Counted from the stretch's first letter, positions 1 through 9,041 are shown. The stretch: DNA of 64,000 nucleotides from Paracoccaceae bacterium (GCA_019911965.1 JAIOJF010000043.1:23276-87275); one strand, 5' to 3'. Notes: a model not told the origin generated them from the sequence alone. Made by a program: numbers and translations.

Positions 1-1049
1 ATGTCTATTTTTCGGTCAGTGGCTCGGAAGCAAATGAAACCGCCTTCAAGATCGCCCGTCAGTACCATTTGCAAAACGGCAAGCAGGGCGAAAACCGGTA
101 CAAGATCATCTCGCGTTATCGCGCCTACCACGGCAACACGTTGGGGGCGATGGCAGCAACTGGTCAGGCCGAACGCAAGATGGGGTATGAGCCGGGCGCA
201 GTCGGTTTCCTGCATGTCCTGCCGCCCTATCCCTATCGGCGGCACGAAAAACTGACGGTGGAAGAACACGGTCAGGAAATGCTGCATGTTCTGGAAGAAA
301 CCATCATTCACGAAGGTGCGCAAACCGTTGCTGCGATGATCATGGAACCGATGATCACCGGCGGCGGCGTCATGGTGCCGCCGGATTGTTATGTGCCCGG
401 CGTGCGCAAACTATGCGACAAATACGGGATCCTTCTGATATTTGATGAGGTCGTGTCAGGCTTTGGCCGCACCGGCAAGATGTTCGGCCACCAGCATTGG
501 AACACCGAGGCGGACATTTATACTTTCGCCAAGGGCCTTGCCAGCGGCTATATGCCCATCGCGGCGACAGTCGCGAAATCGCATATTTTTGAAGGCTTTC
601 TGGGCAAACCAAATGAGCTGAAGCATTTCCGGCAAATCAATACGTTTGGCGGCCATACGGTGGCCACTGCTGTTGCCATGCGGAATGTTCAAATCGTCGA
701 AGAAGAAGACCTGACCGGCAATTCCGACCGGATGGGTCGCTACTTCCGCAAGGTGATGCAGGAAGAACTCGGCGACCACCCCTTGATCGGAGAAATCCGT
801 GGGCACGGGTTATTGACGGGCATTGAAACTGTATCGGATCGTGCCGCCAAGACACCACTGGACGACGCCCGGCTGAACCTTTTGCTGGGAACCTGCGCGC
901 AAAACGGCGTCATCCTGGGCCGCAACAGCAACACCATTCCGGGCCGCTGCAATGTGTTGCTTGTGGCGCCGCCACTGATCGCGACGCAGGCGCATAACGA
1001 CCAGATCATCGGGGCTTTGAAAAAGGGATTTGCGGCGGCCTTGGGTTGA
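1..1049 (+). CDS. Class III PLP-dependent aminotransferase, 5' truncated by window edge
   Basis: The reading frame is open from base 3, so the N-terminus lies outside the window and about 348 C-terminal residues are visible. The fold-type I class III signature is clear: an SEANETA segment near the left edge, the IFDEVVSGFGRTG motif that binds the cofactor, and the presumed Schiff-base lysine in TFAKGLASGY (codon 531-533). Such enzymes move an amino group from an omega-amino acid or amine to pyruvate or another keto acid. The stop codon overlaps the upstream part of the soxB frame, and soxB follows directly, so the gene is probably co-transcribed with the sarcosine oxidase operon. The substrate cannot be told from sequence; a role in methylated-amine or amino-acid use is inferred from context. 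Confidence 0.85.
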   Translation, partial: VYFSVSGSEANETAFKIARQYHLQNGKQGENRYKIISRYRAYHGNTLGAMAATGQAERKMGYEPGAVGFLHVLPPYPYRRHEKLTVEEHGQEMLHVLEETIIHEGAQTVAAMIMEPMITGGGVMVPPDCYVPGVRKLCDKYGILLIFDEVVSGFGRTGKMFGHQHWNTEADIYTFAKGLASGYMPIAATVAKSHIFEGFLGKPNELKHFRQINTFGGHTVATAVAMRNVQIVEEEDLTGNSDRMGRYFRKVMQEELGDHPLIGEIRGHGLLTGIETVSDRAAKTPLDDARLNLLLGTCAQNGVILGRNSNTIPGRCNVLLVAPPLIATQAHNDQIIGALKKGFAAALG

Positions 1050-1078
1050 TAGCCCGGGCAGATGCAAACAGGAAAACC

Positions 1079-2329
1079 ATGCGATACTCAGCACTTCAAG
1101 TCCTGCGAAATGGGCTGACCGGCAACAAAAGCTGGAAACCGGTCTGGCGCAATCCAACACCGAAATCGCATTATGACGTCGTGATCATTGGCGGCGGCGG
1201 GCATGGGCTTGCCACTGCCTATTATCTGGCCAAAAAACACGGCATCACCAATGTCGCGGTCCTTGAAAAAGGCTGGCTGGGCGGCGGCAATGTCGGGCGC
1301 AATACGACGATTGTGCGCTCAAATTACATGTTGGAAGGCAACATGAAGTTCTATTCTCATTCCCTGCGTCTTTGGGAAAATCTGGAACAGGAACTGAATT
1401 ACAATGTGATGTTGTCCCAGCGCGGGCTTGTGGTGCTCGGACATTCCGACGGTCAGGTCGAGGCTTTGGCACGCCGTGGGACCGTGTCGGTGATGGAAGG
1501 CGACGATGGGGTTCTGTGGAGCCGCGAGGAATGTCGCGCCCGGATGCCTTATCTAAACCACGACGACGCACGATTTCCAGTTTACGGTGCTTTGATGCAC
1601 CAGCGCGGCGGCACCGCCCGGCATGACGCCGTGGTCTGGGGCTTTGCCCGTGCTGCCGATATGCGTGGCGTCGATCTGATCCAGAACTGCGAGGTGCAGG
1701 GATTGCGGATCGAGAACGGCAAGATGGTCGGGGTCGAAACTTCGCGCGGCTATATAGGTGCGGGCAAGGTCGGAATGACGGTGGCCGGACGTTCCGGGCA
1801 AGTCGCCGAAATGGCCGGTCTGCGCCTGCCGATCGAAAGCCAGGTTTTGCAGGCGTTTGTGACCGAAGGGCTGAAACCGATCCTGCCCACTGTCATCGCA
1901 TTTGGCATGGGGCATTTTTATATCAGCCAATCCGACAAGGGCGGGCTGGTGTTTGGCGGCGATCTGGATGGATACAACTCTTACGCCCAACGCGGAAACA
2001 TACCGATGATGGAACATATCGCCGAGGCGGGCATGGCCCTGATGCCGATGATCGGCAAGGCCAAGATGCTCAGGTCCTGGGGCGGGATCAATGACATGAC
2101 AATGGATGGCTCTCCCATCATCGACAAATCCCCGGTCGAGAATTTCTTTGTTAATTGCGGCTGGTGTTACGGCGGTTTCAAGGCCGTGCCGGGGTCGGGC
2201 GATTGTTTTGCCCATCTGATGGCCACCGGGAATCCCCATCCGGCTGCGAACCGGCTGCTGTTGAACCGGTTTGAGACGGGCCGGTTGCTGGACGAAACCG
2301 GCAACGGCGCCTCGCCGAATTTGCATTAG
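1079..2329 (+). CDS. soxB: Sarcosine oxidase beta subunit
   Basis: This is the FAD/FMN-carrying subunit of heterotetrameric sarcosine oxidase, which oxidatively demethylates sarcosine to glycine. The product has 416 residues, the usual length for the family. A dinucleotide-binding glycine motif (IIGGGGHGLATAYY, first glycine at residue 38) lies near the N-terminus. The RHDAVVWGFARAAD segment (His182) is where characterised beta subunits carry a flavin-linked histidine; that assignment is by analogy. The C-terminus has the FVNCGWCYGGFK segment. I chose ATG 1079, preceded by AGGAAAACC, over an in-frame TTG at 1046 that overlaps the aminotransferase stop. soxD follows after 13 bases, so this is the first sox gene of a tightly packed operon. 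Confidence 0.95.
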   Translation: MRYSALQVLRNGLTGNKSWKPVWRNPTPKSHYDVVIIGGGGHGLATAYYLAKKHGITNVAVLEKGWLGGGNVGRNTTIVRSNYMLEGNMKFYSHSLRLWENLEQELNYNVMLSQRGLVVLGHSDGQVEALARRGTVSVMEGDDGVLWSREECRARMPYLNHDDARFPVYGALMHQRGGTARHDAVVWGFARAADMRGVDLIQNCEVQGLRIENGKMVGVETSRGYIGAGKVGMTVAGRSGQVAEMAGLRLPIESQVLQAFVTEGLKPILPTVIAFGMGHFYISQSDKGGLVFGGDLDGYNSYAQRGNIPMMEHIAEAGMALMPMIGKAKMLRSWGGINDMTMDGSPIIDKSPVENFFVNCGWCYGGFKAVPGSGDCFAHLMATGNPHPAANRLLLNRFETGRLLDETGNGASPNLH

Positions 2330-2342
2330 AAAGGGCGGATAC

Positions 2343-2615
2343 ATGCGGATCAATTGCCCCAATTGTGGTGACCGGGATGTCCGGGAGTTTCACTATCGCG
2401 GGTCGGCCAAGTTGCTGAACCGGCCCGCGCCTGACGCAGGCGAAGCGGCGTTCGTCGATTATGTCTATTTACGGGAAAACCCGGCAGGTCTGAACCGCGA
2501 GTTGTGGTTTCATGAAATGGGCTGCCGGTCATGGATTGTTGCGCAGCGCAACATGTCGACCCACGAATTTGCCGGAACAGAACTGGCCAGAAACGCCAAA
2601 CGAGGTGCAAAATGA
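2343..2615 (+). CDS. soxD: Sarcosine oxidase delta subunit
   Basis: A 90-residue protein starting MRINCPNCGDRDVREF. It matches the small delta subunit of heterotetrameric sarcosine oxidase, which in characterised enzymes binds zinc and holds the complex together. The CPNC pair at residues 4 and 7 and the later MGCRSW segment supply candidate zinc ligands. The ATG at 2343 follows AAAGGGCGGATAC. The gene ends in an ATGA overlap with soxA, which indicates translational coupling. Identification rests on size, motif and position between soxB and soxA. Confidence 0.93.
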   Translation: MRINCPNCGDRDVREFHYRGSAKLLNRPAPDAGEAAFVDYVYLRENPAGLNRELWFHEMGCRSWIVAQRNMSTHEFAGTELARNAKRGAK

Positions 2616-5551
2616 GCCGGTTGACCACAGGCGGTCAGATTGACCGCAGTCAGAAAATCGCGTTCCAGTTTGATGGACGCACCTTTCAGGGTTTCAAGGG
2701 CGATACCTTGGCCTCGGCCCTGCTGGCAAATGACGTGCGGCTGGTCGGGCGCAGTTTCAAATACCACCGGCCGCGCGGCATACTGACCGCTGGCAGCGAG
2801 GAACCCAACGCCCTGATGCAAATGGGGTTGGGGGATCAGACTACGCCCAACGTACGCGCGACAACACAGGAACTGCATGACGGCCTGATTGCCGCCTCGC
2901 AGAACCGGTTTCCGTCGCTTGCCTTTGACCTGCTCAGCGTAAACGATCTGATGGCACCGTTTTTCAGCGCCGGATTTTACTATAAGACCTTCATGTGGCC
3001 GAAATCCTTTTGGGAAAAACTTTACGAGCCGATCATCCGACGCGCCGCCGGTCTGGGCGCATTGTCAGGCAAGGCGGATACGGCGCTTTATGACAAAGCC
3101 TTTGCTTTTTGTGACCTGCTGGTGATCGGCGCCGGGCCTGCCGGACTTATGGCGGCGCTGACGGCTGCGAAAGGCGGCCTTGACGTTATTCTGGCAGACG
3201 AGGATTTCACCCTTGGGGGACGGCTGAACAGCGAAACATTTGAAATCGACGGCCAGCCTGGGCGAGACTGGGCGGCGGCCACGGTCGCAGAACTGGCGGC
3301 AATGGACAATGTCAGGCTGATGGCGCGCACCACGGTGACCGGGGCCTATGACGGCGGCACTTATGGCGCGCTGGAGCGGGTGTCGCACCACCTGAGTACA
3401 CCACCAAAGGATCGCCCGCTTGAAACCTTTTGGCGGATCGTTGCGAAACGCGCCATCCTTGCAGGGGGGGCAATTGAACGCCCAATCGCGTTCCCGAACA
3501 ACGACCGCCCTGGGGTGATGATGGCCGCAGCCGTTCGCAGCTACGCCAACCGTTTTGCGGTTGCCCCCGGCAAGGCGGTCAGCGTTTTTACCAACAACGA
3601 TGATGGTCATCGTACCGCCCGCGACCTTGTCGCCCTGGGGATTACAGTCGCTGCGGTTATCGACACGCGCCGCGAGGCGCCGTATGGCGAAGGTTATCCG
3701 GTCTTAAAGGGTGCTGAGGTCACAGATACCAAAGGCCGATTGGGGCTGCGCGAAGTTATTGTGCGCACAGAATCGGGCCAGAAAACCATCAAAACCGATT
3801 GCCTTGCCGTCAGCGGCGGCTGGAACCCTTCGGTTCACCTGACCTGCCACATGAACGGGCGGCCGGTCTGGCGCGAGGATATTGCAGCGTTTGTGCCCGT
3901 GGAAAATGCCATACCCGGACTGCTTACCGTGGGTGCCGCGCTGGGCGATTTTTCAACCCATGCAGCTTTGGCAACGGGACAAAAGGCGGCAGCCACGGTT
4001 CTGGCGGAAATGGGCAAAACGACGTCTGCAGAAAAACTTCCGAAGGCTGAGGATGCACCGATTGCGCTTGCGCCCTTCTGGCACGTCAAAGGCACCAAGG
4101 GTCGGGCCTGGCTGGATATGCAAAACGATGTCACCACCAAGGATATTGTCCTGGCGCATCAGGAAAACTTCCGCTCGGTCGAGCATATGAAACGTTATAC
4201 CACATTGGGTATGGCCACCGATCAGGGCAAAACCGCCAATATGGGCGCGCTGGCAATCATGGCGGACCTGACCGGGCGTTCGATCCCGCAAACCGGCACC
4301 ACCACGTTCCGGCCGCCCTATACGCCGGTGGCAATGGGGGCCCTCGGGGCGCATGGGGCAGGCAAGGGCTTTGCACCGGAACGACTGTTGCCATCCGACA
4401 CTGTCGGGCGCGAATTGAACGCACATTTCATCGAGCTTGGCCTGTGGTACCGCCCCAGCCTTTATCCCTTGGCGGGCGAGACCCATTGGCGACACACCTG
4501 TGACCGCGAGGTCAGAATGGTGCGTGGAACCGTCGGGATCACCGACGTCACCCCACTGGGCAAGATCGACATTCAAGGGCCGGATGCGGCCACGTTGCTG
4601 GACCGTGTTTATACCAATAGCTTTTCAACCCTTCCCATCGGCAAGGTGCGCTATGGCCTGATGCTGCGCGAAGACGGGGCGGTGCTGGATGACGGCACAA
4701 CCGCTCGGTTTGGCGAAAACCACTATGTTCTGACCGCAACCGGCGGCGCTGCCGGCCTTGTGATGACCCATCTTGAGTTTTGCACCCAGGTACTGTGGCC
4801 CGAACTTGACGTGTCGGTGTTTTCCGTCACCGATCAATGGGCGCAATATTCGATTGCCGGACCCAAGGCGAGGGATTTGGTGAATGCACTGGTTGACGAC
4901 CCGGTCACGAACGAAAGTTTCCCCTATATGTCCTGCGGCGAGGCCATGATCGGCGGTGTCAAAGCCCGCCTGTTTCGGATCTCGTTTTCCGGCGAGCTGG
5001 GCTATGAAATCGCCGTACCGGCCCGCTATGGCGATGCCTTGGCCCGCGCCTTGGGCGAACAGGCAAAGGCATTGGGCGGTGGCTGGTACGGGCTTGAGGC
5101 GCTAAATGTGCTGCGGATCGAAAAAGGCTTGCTGACTCATGCCGAAATTGACGGGCGGGTAACGCCGGATGATCTGGGGCTTGGCAAAATGGTGTCGGGC
5201 AAGAAAGATTGTGTTGGCAAAACCTTAAGTGGCCGAGGCGCGATGCTGGCTGAAGACCGCGAACAACTGGTCGCGCTGAAAATCCCCGGCGAGGTGAATG
5301 CCTTCAGTGGCGGCGGGCATTTGTTCAAGGTCGGTGAAAAAATGATTACCGCCAACGATCAGGGTCATATTACCAGCCATTGTTTTTCGCCCACCTTGGG
5401 CCATCCGATTGCGCTGGCATTGCTGAAAAACGGGCGCGCGCGCACCGGGGAAAAGCTGGTGATGAAGGACTATGCCCGTAATCTGGAAATAACCTGCGAA
5501 GTCTGCGCGCCGGTCCATCTTGACCCAAAAGGGGAGAATCTCCGTGCTTGA
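2612..5551 (+). CDS. soxA: Sarcosine oxidase alpha subunit
   Basis: The 979-residue alpha subunit carries three recognisable parts. Residues 1-90 form a ferredoxin-like N-terminal domain with the RSFKYHRPRGI segment typical of the family. A dinucleotide-binding domain begins at GAGPAG (residues 173-178). The C-terminal third is a GCV_T-like aminomethyltransferase domain that in characterised enzymes loads the oxidised methyl group on tetrahydrofolate. The start ATG overlaps the soxD stop (ATGA) and is preceded by GAGGTGC. The 3' end overlaps the start of soxG. Length and domain order are normal, so the gene looks intact. Confidence 0.95.
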   Translation: MSRLTTGGQIDRSQKIAFQFDGRTFQGFKGDTLASALLANDVRLVGRSFKYHRPRGILTAGSEEPNALMQMGLGDQTTPNVRATTQELHDGLIAASQNRFPSLAFDLLSVNDLMAPFFSAGFYYKTFMWPKSFWEKLYEPIIRRAAGLGALSGKADTALYDKAFAFCDLLVIGAGPAGLMAALTAAKGGLDVILADEDFTLGGRLNSETFEIDGQPGRDWAAATVAELAAMDNVRLMARTTVTGAYDGGTYGALERVSHHLSTPPKDRPLETFWRIVAKRAILAGGAIERPIAFPNNDRPGVMMAAAVRSYANRFAVAPGKAVSVFTNNDDGHRTARDLVALGITVAAVIDTRREAPYGEGYPVLKGAEVTDTKGRLGLREVIVRTESGQKTIKTDCLAVSGGWNPSVHLTCHMNGRPVWREDIAAFVPVENAIPGLLTVGAALGDFSTHAALATGQKAAATVLAEMGKTTSAEKLPKAEDAPIALAPFWHVKGTKGRAWLDMQNDVTTKDIVLAHQENFRSVEHMKRYTTLGMATDQGKTANMGALAIMADLTGRSIPQTGTTTFRPPYTPVAMGALGAHGAGKGFAPERLLPSDTVGRELNAHFIELGLWYRPSLYPLAGETHWRHTCDREVRMVRGTVGITDVTPLGKIDIQGPDAATLLDRVYTNSFSTLPIGKVRYGLMLREDGAVLDDGTTARFGENHYVLTATGGAAGLVMTHLEFCTQVLWPELDVSVFSVTDQWAQYSIAGPKARDLVNALVDDPVTNESFPYMSCGEAMIGGVKARLFRISFSGELGYEIAVPARYGDALARALGEQAKALGGGWYGLEALNVLRIEKGLLTHAEIDGRVTPDDLGLGKMVSGKKDCVGKTLSGRGAMLAEDREQLVALKIPGEVNAFSGGGHLFKVGEKMITANDQGHITSHCFSPTLGHPIALALLKNGRARTGEKLVMKDYARNLEITCEVCAPVHLDPKGENLRA

Positions 5552-6092
5552 CCTTGTTGCAAAATCACCGCTCTCCGGTCTGCTTTCGTTGACGCAAGGC
5601 AGCGTGGCATTGACCGAAGCGACACCCGCCTCGATCATTTCCATCGTGCCTTTCAAAGGGAGGGCGGCTGAGGCCGAGGCAGCACTGCAATCCGCATACG
5701 GTGTCGGTTTGCCACCTCTTGGTGGCGTCTCGCAGGTTGCGCAAAACCGTGTGTTGTGGTTTGGTGACGGCCAATATTTGTTGATCGCGGACCGTGCCGA
5801 AATGCCAAAGATCACCGAAATCGCAGCAGTCACAGATCAAAGTGACGCCTGGGCCGTCATGCACCTTGAAGGCCGCGATGCAGCCGCCGTTCTGGCGCGC
5901 CTCTGCCCCATTGATCTGCGGCCTGAATATTTCAGCAAAGGCCAGACCGCGCGTACAGAAGTGGCCCATATGCCGGCCATTGTGACACCGACCGTGAATG
6001 GTTTTGAAATCATGGTGATGCAAAGTTTGGTAAAAACGGCGGTAAAAAGCCTTCACAGTGCGATGAAATCCGTGGCAGTGCAGAAAATGTGA
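5544..6092 (+). CDS. soxG: Sarcosine oxidase gamma subunit
   Basis: A 182-residue protein that completes the soxBDAG set. The most likely start is GTG 5544, preceded by GGGGAGAA and overlapping the last codons of soxA; an in-frame start at 5520 would be deeper in soxA and lacks a good ribosome-binding site. The gamma subunit is structurally related to aminomethyltransferase-type domains and sits beside alpha in the complex. It is the last gene of the operon. About 80 bases separate its stop from the stop of the first prophage's outer spanin, and no obvious intrinsic terminator is visible there. Confidence 0.9.
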   Translation: MLDLVAKSPLSGLLSLTQGSVALTEATPASIISIVPFKGRAAEAEAALQSAYGVGLPPLGGVSQVAQNRVLWFGDGQYLLIADRAEMPKITEIAAVTDQSDAWAVMHLEGRDAAAVLARLCPIDLRPEYFSKGQTARTEVAHMPAIVTPTVNGFEIMVMQSLVKTAVKSLHSAMKSVAVQKM

Positions 6093-6171
6093 TGCACGCG
6101 TTTTTCAACTTAACCTCAGCACCAACTCACCCGCAGAAGTGCAGGCATTCTCGTATAGCACTTAAAGCATT

Positions 6172-6450
6172 TCAATCTCTCGCGACTGCTTTGAGAGGTT
6201 TTCGCGAACACACCCGCGTTAGCTCCCGCGTGATGGCATAGTCCTTAAGCATCTCCACAGCCGCCGAGCTTTGCGGCAACATTGCCACTTCCTCTGCCGC
6301 CCGCGCCTGAAACCCCGCGCTGTATTCCACCACAGGCGGACACACACCGGCCACCGGCTCAGAACTCACCGTCGCGCAAGCGGTCAACAAGCTCGTCACG
6401 AGTGCGAGGACGGCGCGCCGCTGCTTCCAGCATTCGGCGTTGAATTTCAT
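6172..6450 (-). CDS. Outer-membrane spanin (Rz1-like lipoprotein), prophage 1
   Basis: A 92-residue predicted lipoprotein. It has a short basic start, a hydrophobic stretch and a lipobox (LLTACAT), so Cys is probably lipidated and the protein anchored in the outer membrane. A conserved CPPVVEYS segment and a second Cys follow. The start MKFNAEC is chosen because GGAGAAAGCAA precedes it; a longer frame begins at 6471. The first part overlaps the end of the inner spanin gene in another frame, the classic Rz/Rz1 arrangement. A homologue with the same CPPVVEYS segment sits at 57932-58237. Its role would be outer-membrane disruption at the last step of lysis. It is the leftmost prophage 1 gene. 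Confidence 0.75.
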   Translation of the reverse strand: MKFNAECWKQRRAVLALVTSLLTACATVSSEPVAGVCPPVVEYSAGFQARAAEEVAMLPQSSAAVEMLKDYAITRELTRVCSRKPLKAVARD

Positions 6451-6616
6451 TTGCTTTCTCCGTGTTTTCAAGGCGCTGGGCCTGCCGTCCGGCTCGCTCG
6501 CCGGAGCGGCGCAGAGACATCAGGAACAGCGATGTTGCGAGGGTAATGGCCACCCATTTTCCGACAGCCAGCGCAAACCGGCTGCCGGTGAGCCATGCGA
6601 TCAGCGTTCCCATCAT
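6359..6616 (-). CDS. Inner-membrane spanin (Rz-like), prophage 1
   Basis: An 85-residue protein with one N-terminal membrane segment (roughly residues 17-36) followed by a charged, helix-prone tail rich in Arg and Glu. This is the expected shape of an inner-membrane spanin that reaches through the periplasm to the outer-membrane lipoprotein. Its 3' end overlaps the outer spanin gene by about 90 bases, and its start overlaps the end of the M15 endolysin gene. The paralogue at 58146-58397 shares the RRAGERAGR-like segment and the same position in the lysis cassette. Function is inferred from architecture and context. Confidence 0.75.
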   Translation of the reverse strand: MMGTLIAWLTGSRFALAVGKWVAITLATSLFLMSLRRSGERAGRQAQRLENTEKANEIQRRMLEAAARRPRTRDELVDRLRDGEF

Positions 6617-7287
6617 CGCCTCCCCTTCCGCCAGTCATCCCAGCGGGCGTAGATGGTGGTCACGATGCCAATCAGCGCCACGGCGATGAACAGCCAGCGC
6701 ATTGTGTCGAGGTAAGGGATCAACGGCTGGAGGGCGGATTGGGTGTCAGTCACGGCTTGTTGCACGACCTCGACACCCGCTGCGCCCAGCGTGGCGACAC
6801 CGGCCGCCCCACCGCCCTTCATGGTTCGGCTCTCGGCAAGGCTTTCACGCAGACGCGGCGGTTCATCCGTAAACCGGGTGGCGCGGGGTGGAAACGGATC
6901 ACCCCACTGTCGCGCGCGGCCGATGTCGATATGCATGAAGTTCTGCCGTGGGTAAAACCCGAAGCCGGTAAAGCCGACGGCGCGCGCTGCCGCCTCAAAT
7001 TTCACCGGATCATGATTGGCCATGGAGATATCAAACGCCGCGCCTTGCAGATGCATGGAGTATTTTGCGCCACCGACCTGCCGGTTATAGTCCGGGCTGC
7101 GATAGGCGGACTGCACGATCAACGGCACGCCGAGGCGGGTACGAAGGGCTTGCAGCAGATCAAGGGCCGCCTCGTTGATCTGGATCTTGCCATCGCCACG
7201 ACAGGCGATTTCTTCAGGTGAAAAATCTGGCCAGCGCCAGAGGGTTTTCGGTACATCGCGCCAGTCGGCAAAAGCGTGAGTGGTCAT
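6613..7287 (-). CDS. M15-type peptidase endolysin with C-terminal membrane segment, prophage 1
   Basis: A 224-residue protein with a D-Ala-D-Ala carboxypeptidase-like (M15) domain. The SAYRSPDYNR segment, the MHLQGAAFDIS motif (His and Asp zinc ligands) and FMHIDIG (third ligand His) are all visible. A hydrophobic segment follows near the C-terminus (MRWLFIAVALIGIVTTIYA), so the enzyme may be membrane tethered. The start MTTHAFADW at 7287 has GGAGG seven bases upstream; a 5' extension to 7299 is less likely. An intrinsic terminator lies just upstream, between this gene and the DUF6127 gene. Cleavage of peptidoglycan cross-links during lysis is the inferred role. A close homologue is at 58397-59071. 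Confidence 0.85.
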   Translation of the reverse strand: MTTHAFADWRDVPKTLWRWPDFSPEEIACRGDGKIQINEAALDLLQALRTRLGVPLIVQSAYRSPDYNRQVGGAKYSMHLQGAAFDISMANHDPVKFEAAARAVGFTGFGFYPRQNFMHIDIGRARQWGDPFPPRATRFTDEPPRLRESLAESRTMKGGGAAGVATLGAAGVEVVQQAVTDTQSALQPLIPYLDTMRWLFIAVALIGIVTTIYARWDDWRKGRR

Positions 7288-7303
7288 GGGGTCCTCCAAA
7301 ATG

Positions 7304-7326
7304 AAAAAGCCCGCCGGTGGGCGGGC
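7304..7326 (-). terminator. Intrinsic terminator between DUF6127 gene and endolysin
   Basis: On the minus strand a stem GCCCGCC/GGCGGGC with a short loop is followed by five T residues. It lies just upstream of the endolysin ribosome-binding site, so it may attenuate lysis gene transcription. The second prophage has a matching hairpin at 59091-59112. Confidence 0.7.
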
Positions 7327-7353
7327 CTGTGGTTGCGGGGATTTGAACGTGTT

Positions 7354-7635
7354 TCAGCCGAACAGTTTCAGCCTGACCGCTACACCGGCAATCAGCGCCA
7401 GCAGCAAGCCGGTGGTCAGCACGCGAATGATGGTTTGCCAGGCGGTGCGCCGGGCCATGCGCAAGGACTCCAGCAGCGTGCGCAGGTCATGAATGTCGAT
7501 GGCGGCCTCTGGTCCGTCGAGACCCACATCGGCCAGCGCGCAGAGCGCGCCACGCTCGGCTGCTCGCGCAAGCATGGCTTCGAATTCGTCTTCAGGCATG
7601 CGGACAAAGCCCGCTTCAAGTTTGGGCGGGGTCAT
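7354..7635 (-). CDS. DUF6127-like small phage protein with a membrane segment
   Basis: A 93-residue protein with an acidic, helix-prone N-terminal half (MPEDEFEAMLARAAERGA) and one C-terminal hydrophobic segment (VLTTGLLLALIAGVAV). It resembles the DUF6127 family seen next to tail-fibre genes in rhodobacteral prophages. Its place just upstream of the endolysin, and its single membrane segment, make a holin-like or lysis-accessory role possible, but no activity is established. The gene at 59143-59451 occupies the same position in the second prophage but has a different sequence, with the membrane segment near the N-terminus. Confidence 0.6.
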   Translation of the reverse strand: MTPPKLEAGFVRMPEDEFEAMLARAAERGALCALADVGLDGPEAAIDIHDLRTLLESLRMARRTAWQTIIRVLTTGLLLALIAGVAVRLKLFG

Positions 7636-7655
7636 GAAAACTCCTTCTTGAAATT

Positions 7656-9041
7656 TCAGGATTGCGGCGCGGTTGGCAGCAGATACTGGATGGCAATGCG
7701 CACATCGCCACCGGTGAAACCCCCGCCATTTGCCGTCAGCACAATCGGGGTTGATGCATAAAACGCCTGTGGTCCGATGACCCCGACATTGGTGCTGCCA
7801 AGGGCAACGCCAAGAACGCCGCCAAACTTGGCGACCTCTCCGGCAATACCGCAGTCAAAGGAACTCGCGCCGGTAATTGCCGTAACCGTTCTTGCGGAAA
7901 CACCAAACACAATCGCGCGGTCGGGAATGGCGATGATGGTGGTGACAGAAGCACCGGATAGCCCGGTGAGCAACTCCTCGGCGACATGCAGGCTGATCGC
8001 AGCGCCGTTTGGCGATTGTGCCAATACGGCATCCGGGACAGGTGCCGGGCTTTCCCCGATGCCAGATCCCAAAAGCACGACGTTGTCGATGGCCGCATTG
8101 TTATTGCTGCCGGTGTTGCGGTCCACACTCAGCGTGATACGGGCGGTCGCGGCATTACCGGGCCGTGCCAGATTGAGGATGACCGGCTTAATCCCAACCA
8201 AACTGTCTGTTTTGCTGGCGGTGGTGGTCGCCAGCACGGATCCACCTGCATCAAGGATTTCAAAGGTGATCGCCGGGATGTCCTGATCCTGATAGTTTTT
8301 CAGAAGCTCGGCGGTGACCCAATAAAGTGCAGACGTATCGCCCGTAATATCAATGTCCTGATAAGCTGTCACCAGAGCTTGCGCCGATCCACCTTCACCG
8401 CCAGAGAAAACATAGGTTCCATTGCGCAATGCATTCGCCCCGGCGGTATCGTAGCCTGCCATTGTCGACCAATCAGCCACGGCAGCTGCGCCGACAGTGA
8501 TGGTCCAGCCAGTACTGTCGCCGGTTTCAAAATCGCCGTTTATGACAGGAAGTTGCGTCAGCGCAGCCCCTCCGCTGCCACCGGATGCGGGCACAACAAA
8601 TTCAAGGGCGGACTCCGCGCCATTGACCTGCAGGGCCTTGCCCGCCTGTCCGGTAAAACCCGCTGGCGTGTCGCTCAGGGCCAAAAACGTTGATGTGCCG
8701 GTGGTCAGCGCAGTCCAGCCACTGGCCGTGTCATAGGTGATAATCCCACCCACATCCTGATCCCAGGCAATCCAGCCGCTCCGGGGAATGAACCGCAACC
8801 ATGCGCCACTGGAGAACAGGGCCACAGAGTTGTCCCAGCCTGCCCAGGCCCCGGTTGCGCCTGCGGCAATGATATAGCGATCGCCTTCAGCCACTGTGCC
8901 GGGCGGCATGGTCAGGTTGGCGGCGATCACCGAAAGCTGGACCAGCCCGTCGAGCCGACTGAGGGCTTCATTCACGGTGACATGTTTCTGGGCCTGGGCG
9001 GCAGCCAGAAAGGGCAAGGCGAGGTTCGGCGTGCTGGTCAT
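7656..9041 (-). CDS. DUF2793-domain tail fibre or receptor-binding protein, prophage 1
   Basis: A 461-residue protein opening with the DUF2793 signature: LPFLAAAQAQKHVTVNEAL, then GDRYIIAAGATGAWAGW. This domain caps the N-terminus of many alphaproteobacterial phage tail fibres next to the GTA gp15-like protein. The middle (about residues 170-330) looks like a beta-rich module, and the C-terminal 120 residues are Gly/Ala/Val-rich. The ATG overlaps the megatron stop (9038-9041). Adsorption to the host surface is the inferred role. The second prophage has a 641-residue counterpart at 59463-61388 with a similar N-terminus and a different C-terminal part, as expected for receptor-binding proteins. 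Confidence 0.82.
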   Translation of the reverse strand: MTSTPNLALPFLAAAQAQKHVTVNEALSRLDGLVQLSVIAANLTMPPGTVAEGDRYIIAAGATGAWAGWDNSVALFSSGAWLRFIPRSGWIAWDQDVGGIITYDTASGWTALTTGTSTFLALSDTPAGFTGQAGKALQVNGAESALEFVVPASGGSGGAALTQLPVINGDFETGDSTGWTITVGAAAVADWSTMAGYDTAGANALRNGTYVFSGGEGGSAQALVTAYQDIDITGDTSALYWVTAELLKNYQDQDIPAITFEILDAGGSVLATTTASKTDSLVGIKPVILNLARPGNAATARITLSVDRNTGSNNNAAIDNVVLLGSGIGESPAPVPDAVLAQSPNGAAISLHVAEELLTGLSGASVTTIIAIPDRAIVFGVSARTVTAITGASSFDCGIAGEVAKFGGVLGVALGSTNVGVIGPQAFYASTPIVLTANGGGFTGGDVRIAIQYLLPTAPQS

